This document shows, piece by piece, positions 1 to 12,210 of a DNA stretch of 64,000 nt. The stretch is from NCBI RefSeq assembly GCF_030463535.1, contig NC_132894.1, forward strand, positions 15,769,433 through 15,833,432, written 5' to 3'. Below the pieces are notes generated by a model that saw only the letters and a list, made by a program, of their open reading frames with translations, was not told the origin of the DNA and did not search any database. The position numbers and the translations under genes are program-made. The stretch comes from Salminus brasiliensis. Lineage: Eukaryota > Chordata > Actinopteri > Characiformes > Bryconidae. Each line of letters starts with the position of its first letter. The first letter of the stretch is position 1.

Positions 1-112
1 ATAATGCAGCAGCTTACAAAGTGGTCAAAAGTGGTCATCCTGCTTGTTAAAGGAGCAGTCTTACCAAAAATGCTAATGCTAATGCTGCAAGCCAATAGCC
101 ACAGTTAACCCA

Positions 113-476
113 AGACCCCATTTACACTGGGACATCTTATCCTGATAAGATTTTAGTCACATGCATCTCCAGTTATTTCGACTGAAATCCAGTTGCCGTG
201 TGGGACGGAACAGGCACATTCGTCCGTTGCAAGGCAATTATTACTGGTGTTTCATTTGTACTGGAGGATGTTTTGGTTGTGGGATGCGTCTTGTAGAGAC
301 GGATGCTACAATGTGGCTCAAATGCATCTCAGACCACCTCCTGAAGTGTTTTGAGTGTATTCATTTTAAACGTGTTCTTGGGTGTGTTTACACTTGCAGT
401 TTTTGTGGCTTGGCCTTATCCAGGAATAATCCTGATACTCAAGACGGATAAAGTGACCAGGTGCAAACAGTGTCTA
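113..476 (+). mobile_element. Non-autonomous DNA transposon (MITE), copy 1
   Basis: The left end (agaccccatttacactggga) and the right end (gcaaacagtgtct, read on the other strand as agacactgtttgcacctgg) form imperfect terminal inverted repeats. The interior is shared with 4869-5272 in the same orientation: both contain cctgataagatt, ctgaaatc, attattactgg and tggctcaaatgc. There is no transposase. The superfamily is not resolved. Confidence 0.6.
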
Positions 477-734
477 AAACAAAAGATTAACTGTATAATT
501 AACTGTCAATTAGTGTTATCTAGCCTTATCTAGGCTGATAACTAATATTATCAAATATCAAAACTGTTTTTATCGTAAATGTGTTCTCTTTCACAAGCCT
601 CTTTCTCTTTCTTTTATTTAACCATCCCCTTTATAAATGTCCTTTTGCCAGTATTTTGTTTGACAACCAAACAAATGCAAAAAAAAAAAACGGGATGGAA
701 GTGCTTGAAGCTTGCCCAATTGGTAATTATACAT

Positions 735-1130
735 ATTAGCCATAACATTAACAGATGGAGCGCATTACATCGATTATCTTGTTACAGTGGAATCTGTCAG
801 GAGGTAAAATCTACATATTAAGCAGCAAGTGAACAGTCAGCTCTGGAAACTGATGTGTTGGAAGCAGGAAAAACAAGCAAGCAAAAGGATCATTGTGACT
901 TTGACACGAGCCAAACTGTGATTGTGGCTTGATTGTCTGGGGTCTTCCCATTATGCAGTTGTTAGTACCTACCAAAAGTGGTCGAAGTATGTGCAACCTT
1001 GAGGTGGACTGGGGACAAGGTCATGGGTGTCTAAGCCAATCACTTTTTTTACCTTCGATTTTGGAGGTACAAGTGGGACCTACCCAAAATAGGCAGCTGT
1101 TTTTTTCATGTTATGACTGACTGGTGCAGG
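735..1130 (+). mobile_element. 5' part of a Tc1/mariner-like transposon, degenerate
   Basis: The stretch with agcaagtgaacagtcag, gatgtgttggaagcagg, gtgactttgacacgagcc and ctaccaaaagtggtcga corresponds to the start of a very common teleost Tc1-like element. That element's transposase N-terminus reads like K-D-x-x-D-F-D-x-x-x-x-V followed by a helix-turn-helix and Y-Q-K-W-S. Here it is frameshifted and lacks the catalytic domain. Identification is from memory of the family. Confidence 0.6.
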
Positions 1131-3179
1131 GAAAATGCAAGCTATAGAGCTATAGGGTGATTGTAACTGAGTTGGATGCAATAATATTGTTAAATTGTAA
1201 TATTGTAGAAATTGTGTAGAGTTTTACATATGACTAGGAGGTCTTCTGAGAGGCCTTCTGAGATAATTCACTCTAAATTTACAAGAGGACAAAACAGACC
1301 CAAAACCCAGACCTACCACAAGTTTTCAATTGCCAGCACACATCCAAATTCCACTAAGCAGTTTACCAATTTGTGTGTGTTTGTGTGTGTGTGGGGGGGG
1401 CTGAGCTTTCTCAGCATATAAAGCACCTTGAATGACTTGCTTAAGGACGTGCGCATTATAAAACCACAAGGCTGCTAGCTGTATTAAATCCTGAAAGTGT
1501 GTCTATTGCAGCAATTGTGTACACGTCCAGCCACAGGCCTTTGAGAACCAATATGAGAATATGACAGCATTTTATAGTTCTCTCTATTAAAAAACTAAAA
1601 AAACTAAAGCAAAGACCTGATTACTAAATCAACAACACTGGATTTCTTTTCCAAATTCCTTAAGCAGAGCACTAATCTCTTCAGTAACAAAAGGGGAAAG
1701 GTCACGGCAACATGGAACAAAGTGTGCAGGGCTCTTACTGGTAGAACACTTTCATTGGGCCTCCAGTCTGAAACCTCCACAAGGGAAGCCCATGTTATTT
1801 CTGACTTCCTTCAGCACTCTTCCTGGAGACGCAAACCATCTGCTGCGGGGTCAGTGTTTGCCTTAAGCTCCTAATAGTTCTGATGAAAGCTGAGGATGCG
1901 AAGGCTGATCCCGAGTCAGCTAGGCGAAGAGCATAACTGCGGCTTCCTGAGCAGCTGGCCTGGACTGAATCTGCTTCCCAAAAGCTTGACCACATAACAA
2001 CTGTCGCTAGGTGAAAGACAGACGGTTTTCCAGACCCAGATTAAGCCTAAGCTCAGACTAAATAGGCTTATTTGTGATGGTGGAACGCCATTAGCATTGC
2101 ACTTTAGTCCAAGGCTACCAAAGACTACTTAAAAAGAAAGCTTCATGAATAAATAGCTTTAGATAATTGATATAGAAATTTTAAATGACATGCCAAATGC
2201 AGTCGGTGAGAGGAAACCTCGGTCGACAATACTGTACATACACACTGTTTACTATGCAAAACCACCAGTTAACCTACAATATATCTATATGTAATGTTGA
2301 CAAGAGTCAAATCCTGCTAAACCTAGGTTGAGATGGGACTGGCTCTACATGGTGATAATTACATTTTACTACAGGATGTCTGTATTGTTAATGACTGATT
2401 CACATGGGTCCTTGACTGACACATCACCATAACACCAAGGAAACCTCCATTTGAGAGTTTAGTGCCTATTGTACCCTAAACTGTGGTGGACTAAACTCTT
2501 AATACAGCTGCCAGAAGTGAATCTGCCACAGACTTGTACCAGCTACTAGATTTGTGCCTTACGATGCAGGTTTCACCTACTTACATTTTACCACACATAC
2601 AGTCAGGTCCTAAAGTATTTGGACAGTGCCAACTGCCCTTATTTATCAAACTTCTCAGAGAAAGAATGCTGATCTGGGCTCAGGTAAGGTTCACTGATTT
2701 CATTTGGCCAGCTGATTAGAGGTGATCTTAGATCAGTACTTTTACTCTGAGATGCTGAGATGCTAAGCGAGGCCTATTGCTTGTTATCTTGCCTTTGTAC
2801 AATGGCTCAATGAATTTAAAATGTGTCCATTTTCATATGATAAAAGGTAATTGGTAGTGATGCTCAATATATCTGCAGCTGATATATTATTTGTCGATAT
2901 ATGTATTGTTTCAGTTCTCTGTTGCGGAGGACCAGGGATTCCGTCGACTGCCTGAGCAAGGATTGATGTTTACTGCTATGTAAAGTGAATTACTGAAAAA
3001 GGTATATATTATAATGTGAACTTTTTTTGAATACTAAAAAGGTTAAGTTGCCGGTTTTTAATATTGGCCACAACAATGTGCTAACAATCGGTTATCATTT
3101 TGGCCCAAGAAATTAGCTAAAATCACTAAGATATACCAGTAATATAAGAATATTATATTTATTCCTAGTTTTACCCAAT

Positions 3180-3540
3180 TATTCCTAGTTTTACCCAATT
3201 TTCTATGCAATTTGGAAAGCCAATTACCCAACCCCACTCATACGAACTCCCCGCATTCTTTGCCCCCCAACACTAGGAGAATAAAGACTGGCACATGTCT
3301 CATCCGACACATTTGACGCCAGCAACTGCCTCTCTTGGAGGACGCATCGCTAGGTTGCCAGTGTGCTCGGATGAAAAGAGCGGCTCCCCAGCTCCGATAC
3401 AACAGTTAACAGACACCTGTGGTGACCAACATCACACCAGGAGTGATGTGGGGAGGAAGTGCCATCAACCCATCCCTGAGAGAGCCAGGCCAAATGTGCT
3501 CTTGGCAACCAGCAGGGATTCGAACCAGTATGTGTTATAA
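3180..3540 (-). mobile_element. tRNA-derived SINE fragment
   Basis: On the minus strand a perfect Pol III B-box (ggttcgaatcc, at 3516-3526) is followed by a body ending near 3180-3230 in the tail ttgggtaattggctttcc. A short tandem duplication (ttattcctagttttacccaa, twice) lies at 3160-3200. The A-box half seems lost or diverged. This fits a 5'-truncated or decayed tRNA-SINE of a type widespread in teleosts. Confidence 0.6.
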
Positions 3541-4338
3541 ATGTAGTCTATTCATAACCATTTCATGTAATAATTTTGTGTGGGAGTTCAGAGCCATAAA
3601 ACTCTTCAGACATCTGGTTCAAATCACCATCACTGTGAATAATTCTGATTTGATAAGTTTCTCTAGAACATTTGCAGGTCACCTCAAACCACTCTGAATG
3701 GCTTTATGTGCATCGCAATCATTTTAATACGCAAAACTTTTCATTTAGGAAAATCAATGGAATTCCCCTTTAAGCAAAGTGTAAAAGTGGTTCTTCTATG
3801 GCAGTGCTTCCTAATCCTGTTGCTGGTGATTTACCTTCTTGCACAGTTTAGTTCCAACCATAACTTAATACCTGATCCACATGTTAAAGGTCTTTCAGGG
3901 CCTTCTGAATGATCTGAACTCCCCAGGATGGTGGATCCCCAGGGCTGGGAACACTTTTCGGCACCTTTATTATTTTTACCGTTATTTTTCGCCGTCCAAG
4001 AAACAAGCCCAGAGAGATTTCAAACTAAGACTTGCTCCAACATGTTATGATTGTTGCTACTTTTGGGAGAACACAAGAGGCTTTAGCTTGTTTTCTGAGC
4101 ACTTACCTCACTCATTCGGTTATACTGGCCAAGCAAAGCACGAGTATAGCAAGCACTCACCACGAATGTTCAGCCACAGCTGGTTTGATCTTGTATTCCC
4201 AGAGCCTACATGCCATTGGTTTGTACTAAACTCTCTTTTAGGAAGGGGGGGCGGGGTGAGTGTGGGAGCTTGAACAGCAGACTCCAGAACTTTCCATTCA
4301 GGAGTTCTAAGTGAAATGTGCACTTGCATGTGAAGAAA

Positions 4339-4366
4339 ATGTGTGTGTGTGTGTGTGTGTGTGTGA
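4339..4366 (+). repeat. (GT)n microsatellite
   Basis: Uninterrupted GT dinucleotide run following gaagaaaat. It lies in the inferred xxylt1 intron 1. Confidence 0.9.
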
Positions 4367-4868
4367 GATGTGGAAACCACTTGTATATTCTCTTCCTAAT
4401 CAAAATGCCCACGCTAGTCGAGAAAGAAACAGCACTGAAGCTGTACACTTCAGAGCCTTATGCTACTCATCTGCCTACAATCAACCAGACTGTATGTCTT
4501 TCTGTAATAAAGCAGCATTAATCAAAGTGCTCGGGAATCACATGGTGTATGTGCAGAGTGGATTACTTTGGGATGTTCCATTAAGCCCTATGCTCATTAT
4601 CTTGTGGTGTGTGCATATGTGTGTGTGTTTGTGCGAGCGCGAGTAGGCTGGGAAGAAGTGGATTAAAGGCACGATAAGCTGGACGACCGGCTAAGAGCCA
4701 ACTGTGCTAAACTGAGCAAACTATCCCTTGATCCAAGGCAAAGGATCATTCTTAGCAGGGATGTTGCTGGGCAGGGGAAGCCATTGTCCACAAGGAGCAA
4801 GAAGCTGTGGCTGTATCAGTACAACAGCCTCTAACAATAGAGAGCAGGGTCCATTCTCCAAAGTCCTA

Positions 4869-5272
4869 CTAGACCCCGGTTACACCTGGTCATGTGACTA
4901 GCATCCGGACTGTATCCTGATAAGATTTCAGCCACATGCATTTAGATTCGATAGTCAAATGCATCTCCGGTTAGTCGAACTGAAATCTGATTGCTGTATG
5001 TGTGACGGAATATGCAAATTAGCTAATTGCGCAGTGATTATTACTGGTGGTTTCGGTAGGACTGGGAGGGGTTTCGGGTGTGAGATGGGTGCATTTACAC
5101 TGCTGTAACGTGGCTCAAATGCGTCTCTTCAACGAAGTGGTCCGAGTGGATTTGAATCTGTTAAAAGCGTCTTGGGTGCGTTTACCCTTGCAGTGTTATG
5201 TGGCTTGGTCTCATCCAGATATAATGCTGATCCTCAAGGTGCATTAAGCAACCTGCTGTAAACGGGGTCCTA
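4869..5272 (+). mobile_element. Non-autonomous DNA transposon (MITE), copy 2
   Basis: The left end tagaccccggttacacctgg and the right end, read on the other strand as taggaccccgtttacagcag, are terminal inverted repeats of about 20 bp with few mismatches. The interior matches 113-476 in the same orientation. The pentamer tccta at both borders might be a target duplication but overlaps the TIR. No coding capacity. Confidence 0.7.
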
Positions 5273-6931
5273 AACATTTGGCTTATTGTACACTCTGAAG
5301 AAAACTATGAAGAAACATTTTAATTAAACTCAAGTTACAATGAAGTGATTGAAGCCAGCACAGGTAGCTGGCACATGTAGCCAATTCCTTTAGGGGCCAA
5401 CAGACATACATTCCTCACATACCTCAGTCTATTCAAAGGTGCAGCCTACAGAATATAATCTGAAGTAAGAACTAGGAAAGGATCCTGGCACGGACTCAAC
5501 AACAAGACAGAACAACACTGCCCCCATGTGACCGGAGCTCTGCAAACACAGCCTGTTGGAAAATGACTATGTATTTATATGAGTCCAACTATGCTCAACC
5601 ATAGTGTGTAGATTACAAGGCAACTTTATTTAATGTGTATATATTTAAGATATGTATGGTTTTCACTGACATCTCTGCCTTGTTCCCCAATTCCACTGTA
5701 TATTGATGCTGCTTAGATTTGGAACCGCTCTAATATTTATGGCCAATACTCCAAAAGGACATGTTTTATATGTTTAGGCTGTAAAGGGCTGTTTTGGTTG
5801 TTTTGAGAGTATTAACATATGTAGTATGATCTGCTGATCTTAGAGCATTTAGAGCAATGTCTCTATTAATGCTGCTTCTGTGCCTTAAACGCTGCAAAAA
5901 CTTGACTACTGTACGCAGTTCCGGTCATGAATTGAGTGTTAAGTGCAATGGATTGGACAGCAATGCACTGCATAGTGGAATCCTTCCTCCAGCAGATGAA
6001 ATCTGGACTTTCGGTGGTTTTCATGTGCACTGCTGAGACACGAAGGCTAATGATTACGTTGATCACCACTCTGTAAGAAAGGTTTATCGCCAGCGATAGG
6101 CCGGGCCTTAGGAGCTGTTTACTACAATGGCACAAAGTCTCTTTATTACACAGTTAAGATGAATCGACGAATGACCGTCTGCCTGGTTGATATTTTATTG
6201 AGCTTTCACAGCCATTCACAAAGTGAAGGCTCGGGCACTCCTATACTTAAAACTATTAACAGTTAAAGTTAAGATGTGTCTTCTTCTTTAATTGCCATTA
6301 AAACATGATTTTAATGTTCTATGTTCTATGTTGCTTTGTGGCTCAGTTAAGATGATTTGGGTTCCAATAAACAACTATATATGATACACTGTATGTAGAG
6401 TTTGGAATAGCTGCTGGCATGAGTCTTCCTGTGAGAGCTTTTGGGACTGAGAGATATATAGTGTTTGTCTCTGCAATGATGCAGAGGAAGTGCCTGTTGC
6501 GTGACCTTCCCAGCCTCTGGCACGGGGCACTAAAGATGACGTGGGCTTGTTATGTGTGTGCCCTTCTCTATCCAGCAGTGTCACTGCCAGCTGGTGAAGC
6601 ATGAGGGCAAAGAAAATTTTACAACCATCAAGACTCGCAGAGAGAATACTGTAAGGTGTCTTAAAGGAACACTCCAGTGTATCAGTGTCTGTACCATGAA
6701 CCATTTGGCATAGGCAATAATTTTGCAATAACATTTATCCCAGCATGTGGGAAATCAACAGAACAGTGACTCACATTGGCTTCTAATAAAGGTGTGCCTT
6801 GAGTCAGTAGGTTTTCTGCTCATTTACAGGGACATGCATCAACATGTACTGCCTGAGAGAGCCAATGGTCCATGCAAACCAAGAAGCAGCAGATCACTGG
6901 ACTGTTCATTTAGAGTCAGATCAGTTCTCAC

Positions 6932-7435
6932 CTCATACTGAAAGGTTGCTTCCAGCAGCAGCTCAGGCAGCATCCTCATCCCCAACTCCTTGCTGGCTGC
7001 GTCAGAGACGAAATGAAGAGCCAGAACCTCATCCTCCAAGAAGCGGCCATGTTTGGCCATGGAGCGCATGGCCACTTCGAACTTGCTCTGCAGAGTCCTG
7101 CTCTTGTCGACCTTGGTGAACATCATGAGAGCGTGATACTGCTGCCTCTCGCCTGACCTCTTCTCAAGTCCATCTTCTTGGTGCCTAATCGCCGTCCTTT
7201 CCTCGCGATGTACAGACCTGGTGTCCACAGAGAGGTCGGCATCATTGCGGTTGGAGTTGTGACTTGCTTGGGTCTGCTTTATCCGTTTTGTGGTGCTGGA
7301 GAAGTTTTGCTTATCCGAGCCGAAGTAGTAGAACGCCATCACCGCCAGGGCTGCGGCCAGAAGCAGCACGATCTGATAGGACCTGAAGGTGCTGATCCTG
7401 CCCATAGCGACTGAGAACAAACGCAGGACACTCAT
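6932..7435 (-). CDS. xxylt1: xyloside xylosyltransferase 1, first coding exon (partial)
   Basis: Encodes residues 1-168 of XXYLT1, an ER type II membrane glycosyltransferase (GT8-like) that adds the second, alpha-1,3-linked xylose to the xylose-glucose O-glycan on EGF repeats such as those of Notch. Seen here: a short cytosolic N-terminus, a single membrane anchor at about residues 21-38 (rich in L, A and V, ending FYYFGS), the family-typical FSSTTKR just after it, and the start of the lumenal domain (HALMMFTK, LHFVSDAASKE). The exon ends after FQYE at a gtgaga donor in phase 0. The start at 7435 is chosen because it aligns with the human N-terminus; a second Met lies ten codons on. The catalytic DXD exons are absent and must lie to the left of the window. 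The family match is strong. Confidence 0.93.
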
Positions 7436-8130
7436 AGCTCCACACAGGCTGGGATATCTCTCCTCAAAGGCTACTCTGTTGGATGGTCTTCTAAAGTGGT
7501 GGAAAGGTCAGAGGGTCTGTTATTCTGTTGTAGATCTGTGTTATATACAGCTTATTCTTCCTTTACAGCTCGTCTTGTGCTTGTGTGGTCTTGGAGCTGC
7601 ATTAAATTATGAATTATTATATGCATCATCATCATCATTATTATTATGATATTGTTGCTGTTAACTTTACTCCTGAGAGACTAATCATCCACAACCATGT
7701 CACATATTTAGACTGGCTAAAGGCAAAGCTGCGATTACCTCGTCAAAATCTGTAACTAGCAACCAGATCAAAGGGTAGATTCGGTTGCTATGGAAACATT
7801 AAAGGAGGGCTGGCTCCGTAACCAAGCCTAATACGACCTGCTTAACTAGCTATAGCTGGATTTCACCCACTTACCGCGGTGTTCAGGCGTTCAGTAATAA
7901 AGCTACGGGAGGCAGTTAGCTAGCATCTGTTCGCGACGCTAAATGTTCAAAAACATGCCGTTTCACTGTGAGCAGAGCTCCGCCAAGTGACACTATCTGC
8001 CATCTTTGCCCCTCACTTCAGCTTTCCTCTCTCCAACAGCAGCGCGTGAAGCCAGGTCTAGTTTCCCACTGACCGGTTTCTATTTCCGTTGAGAAGAATC
8101 CATTTTTCGCCCTTATCGCAAAACTTAATT
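7436..8130 (-). promoter_or_regulatory. xxylt1: Putative 5'UTR and promoter region of xxylt1
   Basis: This sequence is immediately upstream of the xxylt1 start codon on the minus strand. It contains a moderately CpG-bearing patch at about 7870-8110 (for example tcgcgacgctaa) amid AT-rich DNA. A trinucleotide run (atc/att) lies at 7623-7650. No TATA box could be assigned, and the transcription start is not determined. Confidence 0.35.
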
Positions 8131-10519
8131 TAATAAATTAAATATTCAGCACATTCCGAGTAAAAAAGTACAAAAAGTACAACGAGCTATGTACGGATGC
8201 ACGTAATTATATGTGTTTTTATTTTTGTATTGTACTAATCTATTTTTGTTATTGTTTTGTAGACATGGCTTAGCTCCCAAGATGTAGCATCAATTCCTTA
8301 GCTATATTTAGCTATATTTATTATTAATGCTCACTGCAGTAAACGTACCCATTTATGCATCAATAGATTTTGTGACTGAAGGTGAACTTTTCTTAAAAAT
8401 GTAGGGCTAGCTATCTAGCCAACAGTCTTTTGAATACGAAGCTTTTATTTTGACAAGTTTGCAGCTAATCCCGTGTGTGCTATAGTCATTGCCTGATTCA
8501 CTACAGCAGAGCAGAAGTCAACAGACCTTCCAGCCGCGTGAGGTCCAGTAGGTGAGCTGTGTTATAGTCACCAATAGTCACCAGTCAAATATAACATAGC
8601 TAAATATTACATAAATATGACGTTCATGTAACATAATAACATAAGCATCATTTTTAAAGTATGTCCTCATACGTCTCTGTAAGGCGGAAAAGACGGAACA
8701 CAATATTGGCCGTTTATTTATAATAACCCACACTTTAAAAAAAACCGTCTTTCAGACGTTTTAGATGTTAAATGGATTTACACAGTATTGCAAAAATAGT
8801 AATATTAAAGTGTTTTATTTTTTAGCTGTTTTAGGTGTTATATGTGCTGTTTACTTTTATTGATCTGAAACATGCTTTGTAAAATCTAGAATAAACACAA
8901 TCTTGGAAAATCCTTTAATTGCTGTTGTCCACAGTGATCTATATACTATACTATATATATACTATATGACCAAACGCCATACCAGTATAAAAGCTCGTTC
9001 CATATCCCGTTACAAAAGCATTAAAGCATTAAAGCAGCCTTATGCGAGAATTGGTATCTGGTATCTGTCTTGCTCCTTGGCTCCTCCTACAGTCGGGAAA
9101 TGTCATTTGCTTTGAGACACCCTTCAAGAAGGACATGCTGAAAGATACAGAACCGTCACCAAAAGTGGAGAACTGAGACATGTAGAGTAAATTTACAGGA
9201 TACACAGTGTTGGGCAGCGTTATGCAGTTCTCGCGAGTGTCGTCCTGCCCGCTTGTGTCCGGAGCCCAGTGAGTGGCAGTGATAGAGATGCAATTCTCCC
9301 CCTATTAGAAGTAATTGGAGCATCGAAATGATTTTCAAGCCGTTATTTTATAGTAAAAATGCTACAGAGTGTTGCTTTAATATGGATTCCCAACCAGCTC
9401 TAACAGCCTCCGCTGGTCTGGGAAGGCTTTCCACCACATTGTGATGCATCTGTGGGGATTTGTGCCCTAGCTGTGTGCACAAGAGTTTTCGCACATACGT
9501 TTGGTTATTTGGAGGGTTTCCCAACCTTAAAAACCGCTTTCCTTCCTATATCACTGTGGAACACTGAATTATAATGCCCTAGAGCTGAGTATCTCCACAT
9601 ACATACATACACACACACTTAACTACACACACATGTTCATGTTCAGGGAATACTATGTGCAATACCCCCCCATTTGCAATTAAGAGTCACTATATTGTGT
9701 ATATAGTGTAAATTATTTATCCAAATTTTTGTAACTGAGTGTCTTGCTATCTCTTTCTGCTGTTACACTGGGAATTTCCCCACTGCGGGACTAATAAAGG
9801 ACTATCTTATCTTAATGGTTGAGAAGAACCATAGATTATGAAGGCACGAGCTTATGCCACCATTGGTTTGTCATTTACCATTAATTTAACATCAGGTTAA
9901 TGGGAACTGGCCTTAGCTGGGCTTACATGTAGGTAAAAGGTCTTGATCCTGCTCACTATTCTGAGACTGTCAATGAGAGAAGTGTTTAACATGTAAATTC
10001 AACACCTCAAAAATCTGCGTTTTTTTTTTTTTTGTATAGAGTAAATGAGTTATATGTCATAAGCACTGAATTAAAGTGCTATTGGTGTTATATTCTGCTC
10101 AGTTGTCTTTAAAAGAACATAGGAAACTCGAGTAAATCAAGATTAGAAAGTAAAATAGGCCTTATTTAAGTACTCCCCTTTGTGCGAGTTTGCACAGTCA
10201 AGCTGTTGTTGCTTCAGACACTTCCATTTCCAATAATTACACATTTGACCATGTTAAATAGCTAGACTGTGTCCCTTTTTCAATGCTTGTTCACATGCAT
10301 TTTGGGTATTAAGTGCCTCCCAACCCTTAAAACTGTGAATTATACTGCCCCTGATCTGAGTAGAACTGACAGGGTGCCCTACTGCAATGTCTGAAGGGGA
10401 GCCAAATCTTAAAAGGCATCTTAAAAGAATTCACAAAAATACAGCTTGATGTTACACACAAAACTTTGTCTACATAGTTTTGGCTTCTGACTTTGAAAAT
10501 GCAGATGGAAATTTCAGGG
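8131..10519. other. Intergenic spacer between xxylt1 and pik3ca
   Basis: AT-rich spacer behind the inferred pik3ca polyadenylation site and upstream of the xxylt1 promoter. It holds a LINE-type 3' tail (9740-9816), short AT and AC runs (8937-8965, 9600-9635) and a T-run at 10019-10033. I see no exon or RNA gene. Confidence 0.5.
9740..9816 (+). mobile_element. 3' tail of a non-LTR retrotransposon
   Basis: The motif gggaatttccccactgcggg, then actaataaaggactatctta and a short tcttatctta repeat, is the usual 3' end of a teleost LINE family: a conserved 3'UTR stem followed by short tandem repeats. Only the tail is present. The family (RTE/Rex-like or L2-like) is not resolved. Confidence 0.55.
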
Positions 10520-12177
10520 CTAGGAAGATTTCTTGAAATAAGTTTATTTGTACATAGTCACATAACACTCAAAATATTGGAGATAGACAGGATACAAAGC
10601 AACTTGTCAACTGAGGTGCACAATGGAACAGTAAATAAATGAGAATGAGGGTAATGTCACTGTTAGCAGTTATAGATGGGTACTACAGAGTGCAGTCTTA
10701 GGCCAAATGTTTGCTTTTTAATATCTACATATAACAAACAAAACAATATTAGGGCTTTAACTTAAATCTCATGCAGGATGGATGTATGGAACATTATTTG
10801 GCCCGCTAAAGTAGTGTTGTTGAAAATAAATGAAAATATAGTTCAACATGTTAATGACAAAAAGGAAAAAAAAAAAAAAAAAAAAGTAATAGTACTGCCC
10901 CCAACGATATAGAAATGTTACCACTCCAAAACATATTAGAATATCAGACAGTTTTGACCTTGCTTTCAGTATACGTTTATACAATTATTCACCTCATTTC
11001 CCCACTCTTCACATAGCATGAAAAGACGTTTACTGGTTTTCCTTAGAAATCAAAGAATAGCATTTTTTTAAAACAATAAATGCCTGTAAGAGTTTGTCCA
11101 GGAGAAACTCTTACAACTGAACTACTGTAACATTCACAATCGGTATGAAATTGCCTATGCAAGCGAACCTTCAGTGCTACACCACATTAACAGATTTGTT
11201 CTCGACGTACACGGTGATGGTTCAGAGCGATGATATTCAAGTACATCTGAAAGTGAAATGAGGTTGTTTTTTTTGTTTGTTTGTTTGTTTTTTCCTCCAC
11301 TTTTTCCTTTTGTTTTCTTGTAACTCATATAAAAGACGCCAAGAGTCCAGCATCTCAAAAGTTTTCCCGGTTGCAACTGGTGGAAAAAAAAAGAATAATA
11401 ATAATAAGAAGGAAAATACAAAGCATTTGCACTTATTACACATAGAATTGTCAACGGGCTTTTAAACGGGTCCGGCCCCATTAAGGATCTGTAACCTGTA
11501 CAGACAAGAAAGGAAAAAAGAAAAGCACACAAACTAGTGACTAGATCCATGCAATAAATGGCTTTTGGAGGGCTAACATAAGGCTGCTTACAGTGACTAA
11601 CTTCTAATTAATTTGTCTGATCTGTTTCAGGCAGTATAGGCGTACAATTGGTAATGCTGCTTAAAATAAAAAACAAAATGACATGCAAGAGAACTACAGA
11701 ACTCTCCTTTAGGACCAAAGGCATTTGTAAAGAAGGGGAAAGAAATTACAAAGTGCAAAAGCCACCTGCATACATCAGTTACTGTCTGCCTGTGTCCATT
11801 TGTTTTACTGCATATAAGAATCACCGAGTGTTTACAAAAAAAATCTGAAACCTTTAAAGTTTAGCACGTGAATGCATAAGAAGTCTGGAATACCACAACA
11901 ACTTTGTCGTTTTTGTTAATTACACCAGAGAGGGGGGAAATGCCTTCCTTTTCTTTGCATTAATACGTATTGGTGCATTATTGTCCAGTAGAATTGTACA
12001 TGTTCTTTACAGAATGTAAGTGAAAAGCAAAAAAATAAAAATAATAATAATCACTGTGGTCTTTGCATGGTGTAGACTGTGTCCACTTGGACATTCATCT
12101 GAAAGGCAGGTGGTTTGGCCTCTTCTCCAACTTGAAGGGTAGAAAATTCTTACGTAAACAGTGTCATGTTATTGAGA

Positions 12178-12210
<33 letters not shown>

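Larger units (their letters stand above)
1..6931 (-). other. xxylt1: Inferred intron 1 of xxylt1, non-coding
   Basis: No exon with homology to the rest of XXYLT1 (the DXD-containing glycosyltransferase core) was found on the minus strand here. Because exon 1 ends in a good donor at 6931/6932, this whole stretch is read as part of a long first intron. It contains two copies of a TIR-bearing MITE, a Tc1-like remnant, a tRNA-derived SINE and a GT microsatellite, each listed separately. The parts between about 1140-3180 and 5280-6900 hold nothing else I recognise. Confidence 0.6.

Noticed and set aside
1795-1995. Serine-rich minus-strand frame, considered as a missing xxylt1 exon
   Set aside because: No similarity to the XXYLT1 catalytic domain (no DXD context or conserved LDLDL motif).
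2585-2640. ggtcctaaagtatttggacag, similar to a Tc1-like transposon terminus
   Set aside because: Only about 20 bp match, with no second end or coding remnant, so it is not listed as an element.
8131-10519. Possible hidden kcnmb3 or other gene between xxylt1 and pik3ca, expected from human synteny
   Set aside because: Neither strand shows beta-subunit loop or TM2 motifs or any other conserved coding segment.
11155-11550. 131-codon frame in the pik3ca 3'UTR
   Set aside because: Low-complexity lysine/phenylalanine content from A/T runs. No recognisable domain and no codon structure.
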